64,000 nt of DNA from Ceratopteris richardii (taxonomy: Eukaryota > Streptophyta > Polypodiopsida > Polypodiales > Pteridaceae): contig CM035437.1 in the NCBI GenBank assembly GCA_020310875.1, positions 50,673,027 through 50,737,026 of the forward strand. Direction: 5' to 3'. The position numbers and the translations under genes are program-made. The notes below the pieces were generated by a model that was not told the origin of the DNA, did no database searches, and saw only the letters and a program-made list of their open reading frames with translations. Positions 24,939 through 35,201 of this stretch are shown one piece after another; position 1 is the stretch's first letter; each line of letters opens with the position of its first letter.

Positions 24939-25366
24939 AGGGTTTAGAGTTTAGGTTTTAGGTTTTAGGGTTTAGGTTTTTGGGAAGTGGATGTAGGCTT
25001 TATGTTTAATGCTTTGTGTTTAGGGTTTAGGGTATGGGGCTTAGGGTTTTAGGTTTATCATGTAGGGTTTAGGGTTTGAGGTTAAGGGTTAAGGGTTTAG
25101 GGTTTAGGTTTCATAGCTTAGGGTTTAAGCATTTAGAGTTTACAATTTAGGATTTGGATTTATGGTTTAGGGCTTAGGTTTTTGGGTTTTGGGTTGAGGG
25201 TTTACAGTTAGGGGTTTAGAGTATAGGGTTTAGAGTTTGATGTTTAAGGTTTAGGTTTAGGGGTTTGGGTTTAGCATTTGGGGTTTCAGGTTTGGGGTAT
25301 AGAGTTAAGGGATTGGGGTTTAGGGTTTAGAGTTTAGGATTTGAAGTTAGGGTTTAGGGTTTGGGG

Positions 25367-25850
25367 TTGCTATATCAACCCATATCATAATCTTTGAATT
25401 AACATTAAATCAACATCATCGACATCATAAGATTCAAATTAAAGTCCATATCTTATCGTTGTATATATTAATTATTGAAATCCACATCATCACCATACAT
25501 TATAATCCATACTATCACTACATACAACACCATAACACTTCGATTGAAAGAAACAACTATATAATATTAACATAATATTTACATTCAACACCATAAGAAA
25601 AAAATATGTTTAATTCACATATATATTCAATTACATCAATCCACTTCAAAATGGTCCTAATCCATCACTCTTGGATGAGTTAAAACAATTTTTAGGGATA
25701 TTTTTAAGAATTTTAAGTAACTTATCTACACCTACTCTTTTGATTATATTCTTATATGTATTGACTTCTAATACATACCTGAGTTTATAAACCTCATTTG
25801 TATTGATGGGAGGATCATCTAAATATACAAAGTTGAGAATCATCTAAAAG
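25367..25850 (-). repeat. AT-rich block, copy 9
   Basis: Complete block with a 65-codon open minus-strand frame at 25646-25843. It is the full-length version of the piece that is cut short at 16073-16346. Confidence 0.65.
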
Positions 25851-26988
25851 GTTTAGGGTTTAGGGTTTTGGGTTTTGGGTAAAGGGTTTAGAGTTTAGAG
25901 TTTAGGGTTTTGAGTTCAAGGTTCAACATTTGGGGGTTAGGAGTTAGGGTTTGGGATTTTAGTGTTTAGAGTTTAGGGACTAGGGTTTAGGGTTTTAGGA
26001 TATAAGGTTTAGGGATTTAGGATATAAGGTTTAGGGTTTGGGGTTTAGTATTGATAGTTTAGGATTTAGGGTTTAGGTTATAGGTTTTAGGTTTTAGGGT
26101 TTATGTTTTCGGGATTCGGGTGTAGGCTTTAGGTTTAATGCTTTGGGTTTAGGGTTTAGGGTATAAGGCTTAGGTTTTTAAGTTTATTGTTTAGGGTTTA
26201 GGGTTTGAGGTTTAGGATTTAGGGTTCAGGGTTTAGGTTTCATAGCTTATAGTTTAAGCATTTAGAGTTTAGGGTTTACGATTTAGATTTATGGTTTAGG
26301 GCTTAGGTTTTTGGGTTTTGGGTTGAGGGTTTAGGATCTATGGCTTAGGGTTTAGGGTTTAGGGTCTTGTGTTTAGGGTTAAGATTTTAGGGTTTAGGAT
26401 TTATGATTTAGATCGTAGGGTTTAGGGTTTAGGGTGTAGAATGTTGCATTTAGGATTTATAGTTTAGAGTTTTAAATTTAGGGTTTAGGGTTTAGGGTTT
26501 AGGGTTAATGGTTTAGGACTTAGAATCTAGTTTTTAGAGTTTAGGGTTTAGAGTTTAGTATTTATGGTTTAGGGTTTGGGGTTTAAGGTTTGTGATTACG
26601 ATTGTAGAGTCTAGGGTTAAGGGTTTCGGTTTTATGGCATATGGGTTTAGAGTATAGGGTTTAGAGTTTGACGTTTAAAGTTTAGGATTAGGGGTTAGGG
26701 TTTAGTGTTTGGGGGTTTGGTTTTAGGCTATAGGGTTAAGGTGTCAAGGTCTAGGGTTTGAGGTTAGGGTTTAGGGTTTATGATTTAGGTTCTAGGGTTT
26801 AGGGTTTATTGATTAGGGTTTAGGGTCTAGGATTTAGGGCTTATAGTTTAGGGTTTAAGGTTTAGTGTTTAAGGTTTAGGGTTTAGGGTTTAGGGTTTAG
26901 GGTTTGGGATTTAAGGTTTTGGGTTTAGGGTTCAAGATTTAAAGTTTAGGTTTAGGGCTTAGTGTTTGGCCCCAATAGAAGAAGCTTT

Positions 26989-27355
26989 TGAGCTGAGATA
27001 ATGGTATAGATCATAAAATTAAATCCACATCATCACTATACATTATAATCCATACTATCACTTCACACAACACCATAACACTTCAATTGAAAGAAACAAC
27101 TATATAATATTAACATAATATTTATAGTTAAAACCATAACAAAAAAATATATTTAATTTACATATATATTCAATTACATCAATCCACTTCAAAATGGTTC
27201 TAATCCATCACTCTTGGATGAGTTAAAACCATTTTGTAAGAATATTTTTAAGAATTTTAAGTAACTTATCTACATCGACTCTTTTGATTATATTCTTATA
27301 TGTAGTGACTTCTAATACATACTTGAATTTATGAACCTCATTTCTATTGATGGAA
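26989..27355 (-). repeat. AT-rich block, copy 10
   Basis: Short form, unit 3 counterpart of 8032 and 16932, here followed by telomere-like sequence rather than a copia fragment. Confidence 0.65.
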
Positions 27356-28297
27356 TTTAGGGTTCAGGTTTTAGGTTTTGAGGATTTGGTTGTAGGCTTT
27401 AGGTTTAATGCTTTGGGTTTAGGGTTTAGGGTATAAGGCTTAGGGTTTTAAGTTTATTGTTTAGCATTTAGGGTTTAAGGTTTAGGATTTAGGGTTTAGG
27501 GTTTAGGTTTCACAGCTTATGATTTAAGCATTTAGAGTTTAGGGTCTAGGATTTACATTTATGGTTGAGGGCTTAGGTTTTTGGGTTTTGTGTTGAGGGT
27601 GGAGGGTTTAGGATTTATGGCTTAGGGTTTAGGGTCTTGGGTTTAGTGTTAAGATTTTAGGGTTTAGGATTTATGATTTTGATCGAATGGTTTACGATTT
27701 AAGGTGTAGGATGTTGAGTTTAGGATTTATGGTTTAGAGTTTTAAATTTAGGGTTTAGGGTTTAGGGTTTAGGCTTTAGGGTTGATGGATTAGGACTTAT
27801 TGTCTAGTTTTTAGAGTTTAGGGTTTAGAGTTTAGTATTTATGGTTTAGGGTTTGGGGTTTAAGGTTTGTGATTTAGGTTGTAGAGTCTAGGGTTAAGGG
27901 TTTCGATTTTATGGCATATGGGTTTAGAGTATAGGATTTAGAGTTCAATGTTTAGGGTTTAGGTTTAGGAGTTAGGGTTTAGCGTTTGGAGTTTTGGTTT
28001 TAGGCCATAGGGTTAAGGGATCAAGGTTTACGGTTTAGAGTTTAGGGTTTTAGGTTAGGGTATGAGGTTAGGGTTTATGATTTAGGTTCTAGGGCTTAGG
28101 GTTTATAGATAAGGGTTTAGGGTCTAGTATTTATGGTTTATAGTTTAGTGTTTAAGGTTTAGTGTTTAGGTTTTTTTTAGGTTTTAGGGTTTAGGGTTTA
28201 GGGTTTAGGGTTTAGGGTTTGGGATTTAGGGCTTGGGGTTTAAGATTTGGGTTTTATGGTTTAGGGTTTAGAGTTTAGGTTTAGGGCTTAGTGTTTA

Positions 28298-28683
28298 GCC
28301 TCAATAGAAGAATCTTTTGACCTTGGTGGCATTTGTGGTAGTTTGAGGTCCTTGGCCATATTATCCATTAAGTTGATTGACACTTATTGGCATGAATCTA
28401 AAGTGTCCAATATCATAAGACATACCAATTTCCTTATCCTTGCACTTATTAAACCATCATGAAACAAGGAAATAAATTTAGGCTAGTGGTTTGCTCTAGC
28501 TCTTGCATCGATCAAGATATTGCTTGAATTGTCTCGTTGCTAACCTTACTATTGCATGGCTAGCCTATTTGAATCTATGGATAAGAGACGAAGTATTATG
28601 CCTCTCTCCCCTCTTTGCAACCTCACCAATAAAATCTTTTAGAACCTATTTTGGATTTTTTTCCTTTTGAATGGATGACATTT
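28298..28683 (-). pseudogene. Unidentified coding-like fragment, copy 10 (full, frame broken)
   Basis: Same borders as the other full copies, but the core frame is interrupted by a TAA where the others read a Leu/Glu-rich stretch. It is the only full-length copy whose 75-codon frame is lost by a stop. Confidence 0.5.
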
Positions 28684-29957
28684 AGGGTTTAGGTTCTAGG
28701 TTTTAGGTTTTAGGGTTTAGCTTTTTGGGATTTTGGTGTAGGCTTTAGGTCCTATGGTTTGTATTTAGGGTTTAGGGTATGGGTCTTAGGGTTTTAGGTT
28801 TATCATTTAGGGTTTAGGGTGTGAGGTTAAGGGTTGAGGGTTTAGGGTTTAGATTTCATAGCTTAGGCTTTATGCATTTAGAGTTTAGGGTTTATGATTT
28901 AGATCAATGGTTTAGGGCTTAGGTTTTTGGGTTTTGGGTTGAGGGTTTAGGGTTTATGGATTAGGATTTAGAGTTTAGGGTCTGGGATTTGGGGTTAAGA
29001 TTTTAGGGTTTAGGATTTATGATTTTGATAATAGGGTTTAGGGTTTAGGGTGTAGGATGTTGTGTTTAGGGTTTATAGTTTTGAGTTTAGGCTTTAGGGT
29101 TTAGACTTTAGGGTTTAAGATTTAGGGTTTAGGGCTTGGGCTTTAGGATCGATGGTTTAGGACTTAGTGTCTAGTTTTTAGAGTTTAAGGTTTAGAGTTT
29201 AGTATTTATGTTTTAGGGTTTGGGGTTAAAGGTTCATGAGTTAGGTTGTAGAGTCTAGGGTTAAGGGTTTCTATTTTATGGCATATGGGTTTAGAATATA
29301 GGGTATAGAGTTTGATGTTTAGGGTTTAGGTTTAGGGGTTAGGGTTTAGCATTTGGGGTTTCAATTTTAGGCTACAGGGTTAAGGGATCAGGGTTTTGGG
29401 TTGAGACTTTAGGGTTTGAGGTTAGGGTTTAGGGTCTAGGGTTTATGATTTAGGTTCTAGGGTTTAGGGTTTATAGATTAGGGTTTAGGGTCTAGAATTT
29501 AGGATTTATAGTTTAGGGTTTAGGGTTTAGTTTTTAGGTTTTGGGGTTTAGGGTTTAGGATTTAGGGTTTTGGATTTAGGGTTTGGGGTTTAAGGTTTGG
29601 GGTTTAGGGTTTAGGGTTTAGATTTTAGGTTTAGGGCTTAGTGTTTAGCCTCAGAAGAAGAATCTTTTGACGTTGGTGGTATTTGTGGTAGTTTGAGGTC
29701 CTTGGCAATATTATCCTCTAAGTTGATGCAGACTTCTAGGCATGCATCTAAAGTGTCCAATATCATAAGACATACAAGTTTCCTTATCCTTGCACTTATT
29801 AAACCATCAAGAAACAAGGAAATAAATTTAGGCTGGTGGTTTGCTCTAGCTTTGGCATCGATCAAGATATTGCTTGAATTGCATGGTTGCTAACCTTACT
29901 ATTTCATGGCTAGCCTATTGGAAGCTATGGATAAGAGATGAAGTATTAGGCCTCACT

Positions 29958-31033
29958 ATTGGAACATCAAGCTTACACTATGCTTGAGGTGGATTTGATC
30001 TACATCAAAGGCTATCGCATCGAAAGAATATCCGTTGGAGAGTTCTTTTTCATATGCTCATTTATTGTATTTTTTGAGAATATTTTGATGGCTCATTTAT
30101 CGTTGTAAAAGCCTTGAGCTGTACACATGTAAAGGTAGAAAGATAGAGCCCAAATCCCACGAATTTGTGGCGGTTGAAGTTGCATTCAATCAAGCAATCA
30201 ATCACCTAAAAGTAGATCAATCAAGATCTTCACTTTTCCTAGATTGTAGGGAAGTGAATTGATTCCCTCCAACAACCATTCCCACCTTCATTTGAATTCA
30301 ATTTCAAGTTGTAAAAGTCGTGGAACACTCCTAAAGGCTATATAAGGAGTTGAAATCACTTGTATTATACATGGAAGCAATATACATATACTTGTGACCA
30401 TCATTGTCTTGCTCCTTCAATTTTCTGCATCATCTTCTTCGCCAACAGTAATCTTGCAGAGGCTGCTGCTCTCTCCTCAGAGCTCCAAATTGAGTGCAAG
30501 AGGACTCATTGGAAAGATATGAGTGTCTAAATTATGCCTGTAAAGTCAAAGCATTTAATTGAGCAGATTTGGAGAAATATCAGTTTTTCTGCCTTGGGGT
30601 CAATCTCTGCATATTCCTGAAAAATAGGAAGTACCACCAGTGAATGTCGCATTCATTCCTATAGCATATTTTGCTTATTCCTTATATTTTTGTGCATTCC
30701 ATACACTCAACCCTATGTTTATCACTCCCATAAAAGGATTTTTTCTAATTGAAATCACGCTGGTCGCTATGGGCATTTGAAGTTCATTGTCTCTTCCATA
30801 GATAGTAAGTTTTTTGAGCTAGTCGACCCGCGAACCTATCTGTTTTGTATCGACTCATTCTCCTTGATGCTCCAAAGTACATAGTGCATTTCTTTGCACT
30901 TATAGCATGCCTATAAGGTCTATTTGAGTCTCCATAAGCTCAAGGGCTGGTCTTGTGCCGGTTGGCTTGACCAAACTTCGTCGCTTCGAAACACACTTTT
31001 CTACCTTCGACAAGCTTCTCCAAGTTCATTCAG
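29958..31033 (+). mobile_element. Solo LTR-like insertion with target-site duplication
   Basis: A 1,076-bp segment free of telomere-like repeats interrupts a copy of the coding-like fragment. CTCACT stands on both sides (29952-29957 and 31034-31039), while uninterrupted copies have it once. The insert opens (T)ATTGGAACATC, close to a common copia LTR start (TGTTGGAAC), contains a TATA box (30339-30346) and has no coding region. A solo LTR left by recombination between two LTRs is the simplest explanation. Confidence 0.65.
30339..30346 (+). promoter_or_regulatory. TATA box in solo LTR
   Basis: TATATAAG about 380 bases into the insertion, a place and form typical of an LTR core promoter. Confidence 0.4.
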
Positions 31034-31972
31034 CTCACTCCCCTCTTTGCAACCTCACCAATAAAATCTTCTAGAAGCCAACCTATCTTGTATTTTTTTC
31101 CTTTTGAATGGATGACATTTAGGGTTTGGGTTTTAGGTTTTAGAGTTTAGGTTTTTGGGATTTGGGTGTAGGCTTTAGGTTTAATGCTTTTGTTAAGGGT
31201 TTAGGGTATGGGGCTTAGGGTTTTAAGTTTATCATTTAGGGTTTAGGGCTTGAGGTAAAGGGTTTAGGATTTACAGTTTGGGTTTCATAGCTTAGGGTTT
31301 AAGCATTTAGAGTTTAGGATTTAGGATTTAGATTTATGGTTTAGGTCTTAGGTTTTTGTGTTTTGGCTTGAGGGTTTAAGGTTTATGGCTTAGGGTTTAG
31401 AGTTTAGGGTATGGGGTTTAGGGTTAAGTTTTTAGGGTTTAGGATTTATGATTTTGATGATAGGGTTAAGGGTTTAGGGTGTAGGATGTTGCGTTTAGGG
31501 GTTATAGTTTTGAGTTTAGGCTTTAGGGTTGATGGTTTAGGACTTAGTGTCTAGTTTTTAGAGTTTAGGTTTAGAGTTTAGGATTTAGAGTTTAGTATTT
31601 ACAGTTTAGGGTTTCGGGTTTAAGGTTTATGATTTAGGTTGTAGAGTCTAGGGTAAAGGGTTTCCATTTTATGGCATATGGGTTTAGAGCATAGGGTTTA
31701 GAATTTGATGTTTAGGGTTTAGGTTTCGGGGTTAGGGTTTAGTGTTTGGAATTTTGGCTTTAGGCTATAGGGTTAAGGGATTAGGATTTAGGGTTGAGAG
31801 TTTAGGGTTTGAGATTAGGGTTTAGGGTCTATGATTTAGGTTCTAGGGTTTAAAGTTTATAGATTAGGGTTTAGGGTCTAGGATTTAGGGTTTATAGTTT
31901 AGGGTTTAGTGTTTAGGTTTTAGGGTTTAGGGTTCAAGATTTAAGGTTTAGGGTTTGGGTTATCCTTGGCCA

Positions 31973-32301
31973 TATTATCTCTAAGTTGATGCACACTTCT
32001 AGGCATGCATCTAAAGCGACCAATATCATAAGGCATACCAATTTCCTTATCCTTGCACTTATTAAATCATCAAGAAACAAGGAAATAATTTTAGGCTAGT
32101 GGTTTGCTCTAGCTTTGGCATCGATCAAGATGTTGCTTGAATTGCTTGGTTGCTAACCTTACTATGTCATGGCTAGCCGGTTTGAAGCTATGGATTAGAG
32201 ATAAAATATTATGCCTCGCTCCCCTCTTTACAACCTCACCAATGAAATCGTCTAAAAGCCAACCTATCTTGGATTTTTTTCCTTTTGAATGGATGACATT
32301 T
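31973..32301 (-). pseudogene. Unidentified coding-like fragment, copy 12 (truncated)
   Basis: Unit 4 truncated copy beginning at the shared break point CCTTGGCCATATTATC. It retains more of the middle part than the truncated copies of units 1-3, so those suffered a second deletion before multiplication. Confidence 0.5.
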
Positions 32302-33139
32302 AGGGTTTAGATTTTAGGTTTTAGGGTTTAGGTTTTAGGGATGTGGGTGTAGGCTTTAGGTTTAATGCTTTGTGTTTAGGGTTAAGGGTATGGGGCTTAG
32401 GGTTTTAGGTTTATCATTTAGGGTTTAGGGTTTGAGATTAAGGGTTCAGGGTTTAGGGTTTAGGTTTCATAGCTTAGGGTTTAAGCATTTAGAGTTTAGG
32501 GTTTAGGATTTAGAATTATGGTTTAGGGCTTAGGTTTTTGGGGTTTGGGTTGAGGGTTTAGAGTTTATGGCTTAGGGTTTAGAGATTAGGATCTAGGGTT
32601 TATGGTTAAGATTTTAGGGCTTAGGATTTATAATTTTGATCGTAAGGTTTAGGGTTTAGGGTGTAGGATGTTGGGTTTAGGGTTTATAGTTTAGAGTCTA
32701 GTATTTAGGGTTTAGGGTTTAGGGTTTAGGGTTTTGGATTTAGGCTTTAGGATTGATGGTTTAGAACTTAGCGTGTAGTTTTTAGAGTTTAGGGTTTAGA
32801 GTTTAGTGTTTATGGTTTAGGCTTTGGGGTTTAGGGTTTATGATTTAGGTTGTAGAGTCCAAGGTTAAGGGTTTAGGATTTATAGATTAGGATTTAGGGT
32901 TCATAGTTTAGGGTTGAGGGTTGAAGGTTTAGGTTTTAGGGTTTATGGTTTAGGCTTTAGGGTTTTGGGGTTTAAGGTTTGGGGTTTAGGGTTTAGGGTT
33001 TAGGATTTAGAGTTTAGGTTTAGGGCTTATTGTTCAGCATTTAAAATTTAGGTTTTAGGGTTTGGGTTTTATGGTTTATGGTTAGGATTTAGGGGTTAGG
33101 GTTTAGGGTTTACATTTCAGTATTTAGAGGCATTGAGTA

Positions 33140-33850
33140 CATCTTTACCGACATATGTGAAATTCATGAGCAAGGATAATTGCCCCAAATCAGTTGAGGA
33201 AAAGGAATTCATAAACAGAATTCGTTATTAGTGTACTATTGATAGTCTTATCTATGCTATAGTAGCTATGAGACTAGACATTGCATTTGGAGTGGGGTTG
33301 TGAATAGATATATATATGTTGAATCCTAGAGAGAACATTGGGAAGTGTTCAAGATTATTTTGAGATATCTGAGTGGGACTAAGGACAAGTTTCTATGCTT
33401 GGGTAGAGGGAAAGCATCCATTATTGGTTACACAGATTCTAATTATGCTAGTTGTCTAGACAATCATAAGGCCACATCAACGTATATTTTCCATTTTGCT
33501 GGAGTTTCTATCTCTTGGAGATCTCACCTTCAAGAATGTATGATTGTTTCCACTACAGAAGTAGCACATGTTGCAGCAATTGAGGCATGTAAGGAAGCAT
33601 TGTGGATTTCCCATATCACTTGTGATATGGGTCTACCTCAGCATGTACCTCATTTATTGAGTGATGGTTAGAGTGCCATTGCATTGGCTAAGAATCTAGC
33701 ATGTCATGCAAAGACCAAGCACATTGAGGTGAGGTACACATCGAGATAATGCTACAAATGCTTTGACTAAAGCTCTACCACATGATAGGTTTCTACACAT
33801 TTGTCACTTGATGGGGGTTACTTGATTCAAGATATTACATAGTTACTTGT
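33140..33850 (+). pseudogene. Copia RT tail-RNase H fragment
   Basis: Plus-strand remnant of the C-terminal part of a copia polyprotein. From 33141 it reads LPTYVKFMSKDNCPK, then a broken stretch around a readable LDIAFGVG. A 108-codon open frame at 33345-33671 carries ILRYLSGTKD, GYTDSNYASC (RNase H) and ISWRSHLQ. After a TAG the fragment continues with SAIALAKNLACHAKTKHIEV, and past a small deletion with NATNALTKALP near 33755. Several stops and frameshifts make it non-functional. It runs into a purine tract and LTR-like sequence. Confidence 0.8.
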
Positions 33851-33960
33851 ATACTATGTAACATGATAATCAAGTGGAAGGTATAGTTTGTATACTTACA
33901 CTTAGGTATTCTTTATCATTCTTTATTTTTCTACCATAGTCACTTGCCATATTGGCCTTT

Positions 33961-33969
33961 AGTGGGAGA
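33961..33969 (+). other. Polypurine tract of the copia fragment
   Basis: AGTGGGAGA, following the copia 3' coding remnant and preceding TTGCTACCG, the presumed LTR start. Confidence 0.5.
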
Positions 33970-34503
33970 TTGCTACCGTTAGTGTTCGTGTGAAATGCCA
34001 AATGGCCATCCGACACTTTTGTATATGTTCCTTAATAAAAGATATAGTGGCTTGGTCAGCCATAATTTGTAAGTTCGAATGCATTTGTATGACTTAAGAA
34101 ATTTGTGTTCGTGGTCTATGTACTTTATGTTTTCTGTGTATTCTACAACTTCTCTATGGAGTACTGTGTGTGGCATTTGGAACTCGGTTTTCTACTTCGA
34201 AGGTATCTTCGTGGAGCTCTTGAGAAGGAGATTCCATTGTCATGCATCGCTATCAAAATACTTCATTTGATGCATAAAAGTAAGCCTTAAAGCCTTTCTT
34301 TATGTGCATATACGGTTTTCTCTTCATTATAAATGTTCTAAAGGCACATAAGCATGGGCATGAGAATAAGGATGTTCGCAATGGAAGTAGATGTTGTGCA
34401 CAAAAAGGAGCACAAAGTGCATGAAGTTAAGGGATGATATAAATATTGTTTGTATGCATCTACATAAATGCATTTAACTATATTTATTCTTTGAGGACGA
34501 GAT
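33970..34503 (+). repeat. LTR-derived sequence of the copia fragment
   Basis: Non-coding sequence directly after the polypurine tract, taken to be the 3' LTR of the copia remnant. Its end cannot be fixed because there is no second copy in the window; the CACTA terminus begins at 34504. Small open frames here are not supported. Confidence 0.4.
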
Positions 34504-34880
34504 CACTACAAGAAACAGGGGGCGTAGCGACGCCCCCGAATTGAAAAAAAACGGGATCTGTCGCTTATGCGATGGTAGCATCGCATAAGCGATGGTGTTG
34601 TTTTTTTTTTAAGGGCAATCATCGCATAAGTGATGTTAGTGTCGCTTATGCAACGCTAAAAGTAGGCGTCACAAATAGCGTCGCTTATGCGATGCTAAAA
34701 GTAGGCATCACAAATAGCGTCGCTTATGCGACGCTAAAAGTAAGCATCACAAATAGCATCGCTAATTAGCGATGCTATTTGAGATGTGGGCAAACTGGCT
34801 ACGATGCTTTAGCATCACATAAGCAATGTCGTGTGTTTGAGAGCATTGCATAAGGGACGATCTAGAATGTTAAAAAAAAA
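34504..34880 (+). mobile_element. CACTA (En/Spm-type) transposon left terminus
   Basis: Begins with CACTACAAGAAA (34504-34515), the standard plant CACTA terminal motif, followed by a GC-rich hairpin GGGGGCGTAGCGACGCCCCC and a series of direct and inverted short repeats. This architecture of a terminal motif plus subterminal repeats is what the transposase of this superfamily binds. No matching TTTCTTGTAGTG end was found by eye in the window, so the element is truncated, or its other end lies beyond the right edge. Confidence 0.75.
34648..34756 (+). repeat. CACTA subterminal tandem repeats
   Basis: Three copies of a ~40-bp unit containing GTCGCTTATGCGACGC (a palindromic core) and AAAAGTAGGCATCACAAATA. 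Copies differ by a few C/T and A/G changes. Inverted forms (GCATCGCATAAGCGATG) lie just upstream. Confidence 0.75.
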
Positions 34881-34925
34881 ATTTGATTTCTCCTAGCACA
34901 TTTGCGCCGGGATTTGGACACACAC

Positions 34926-34957
34926 TGAGAGAGAGAGAGAGAGAGCGAGCGAGAGCG

Positions 34958-35027
<70 letters not shown>
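34926..35027 (+). repeat. (GA)n microsatellite
   Basis: About 100 bases of GA dinucleotide with a few GC interruptions at its left end. The Leu/Ser-rich minus-strand frame across it is an artefact. Confidence 0.9.
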
Positions 35028-35029
<2 letters not shown>

Positions 35030-35127
35030 ATAAAGTGATATGAAGGAGATGATTGAACCACACCCTTGAGAGATAGGAGATGGTTGAACTACACCCTAAG
35101 AGAGAGGATTAGGAAGTAATCCTCAAC

Positions 35128-35200
35128 CATGGCTTTTGGGGCAAGTGGTTAGCCCATCACATTCCTAACCAAGAGGTTGTGAGTTCAATTCCTTACATTG
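35128..35200 (+). other. Possible tRNA-derived SINE head (A and B boxes)
   Basis: GGGGCAAGTGGTTAGC resembles a polymerase III A box and GAGTTCAATTCC, about 35 bases later, resembles a B box, at the spacing seen in tRNA-derived SINEs. No cloverleaf can be built with confidence. The tail and target duplication are not visible because gypsy sequence begins at about 35202. Confidence 0.3.
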
Positions 35201-35201
35201 T

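Larger units (their letters stand above)
20770..27600 (+). repeat. Higher-order unit 3 of telomere-like array
   Basis: Aligns with unit 2 from the landmark at 20770 through the three coding-like fragments (22541, 23395, 24658). It keeps a longer version of the segment that is shortened in unit 2 and missing from unit 1 (about 24940-26690). It ends after the AT-rich block at 26989 and lacks the copia fragment at the place corresponding to 8672 and 17568. Confidence 0.7.
29638..31120 (-). pseudogene. Unidentified coding-like fragment, copy 11 (full, split by solo LTR)
   Basis: Left part 29648-29957 keeps the open 75-codon frame (29638-29865). The right part resumes at 31034 and runs to 31120. 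The two parts are separated by a 1,076-bp insertion flanked by a repeated CTCACT. Confidence 0.5.
3509..33125 (+). repeat. ~30 kb degenerate telomere-like TTTAGGG repeat domain
   Basis: Most of this domain is made of variants of TTTAGGG (TTTAGGA, TTTAGAG, TTAAGGG, TTTGGGG and others) always read on the plus strand. Perfect runs are only a few units long. TTTAGGG is the plant telomere repeat; the heavy degeneration and the other sequences inside indicate an interstitial or subtelomeric array rather than a functional chromosome end. Long portions repeat at 8-9 kb spacing (units listed separately). Blocks of AT-rich sequence, coding-like fragments, copia debris and a solo LTR are embedded in it. 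Confidence 0.9.
27601..33125 (+). repeat. Higher-order unit 4 of telomere-like array (incomplete)
   Basis: Lacks the opening AT-rich block but again has the series full, full, truncated coding-like fragment (28298, 29648, 31973). The second full copy is split by a 1,076-bp insertion. It is the most diverged unit, and it ends where copia sequence begins near 33140. Confidence 0.6.

Noticed and set aside
3509-33125. Functional chromosome end or CRISPR-like array
   Set aside because: Repeats are too degenerate and are embedded with transposon debris, and there are no constant repeats with unique spacers; plant telomere-like interstitial DNA explains it.
34870-35061. Leu/Ser repeat frame on the minus strand
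   Set aside because: Product of the (GA)n microsatellite.
35128-35200. A true tRNA gene
   Set aside because: No cloverleaf or acceptor stem can be formed; only A- and B-box-like words are present.
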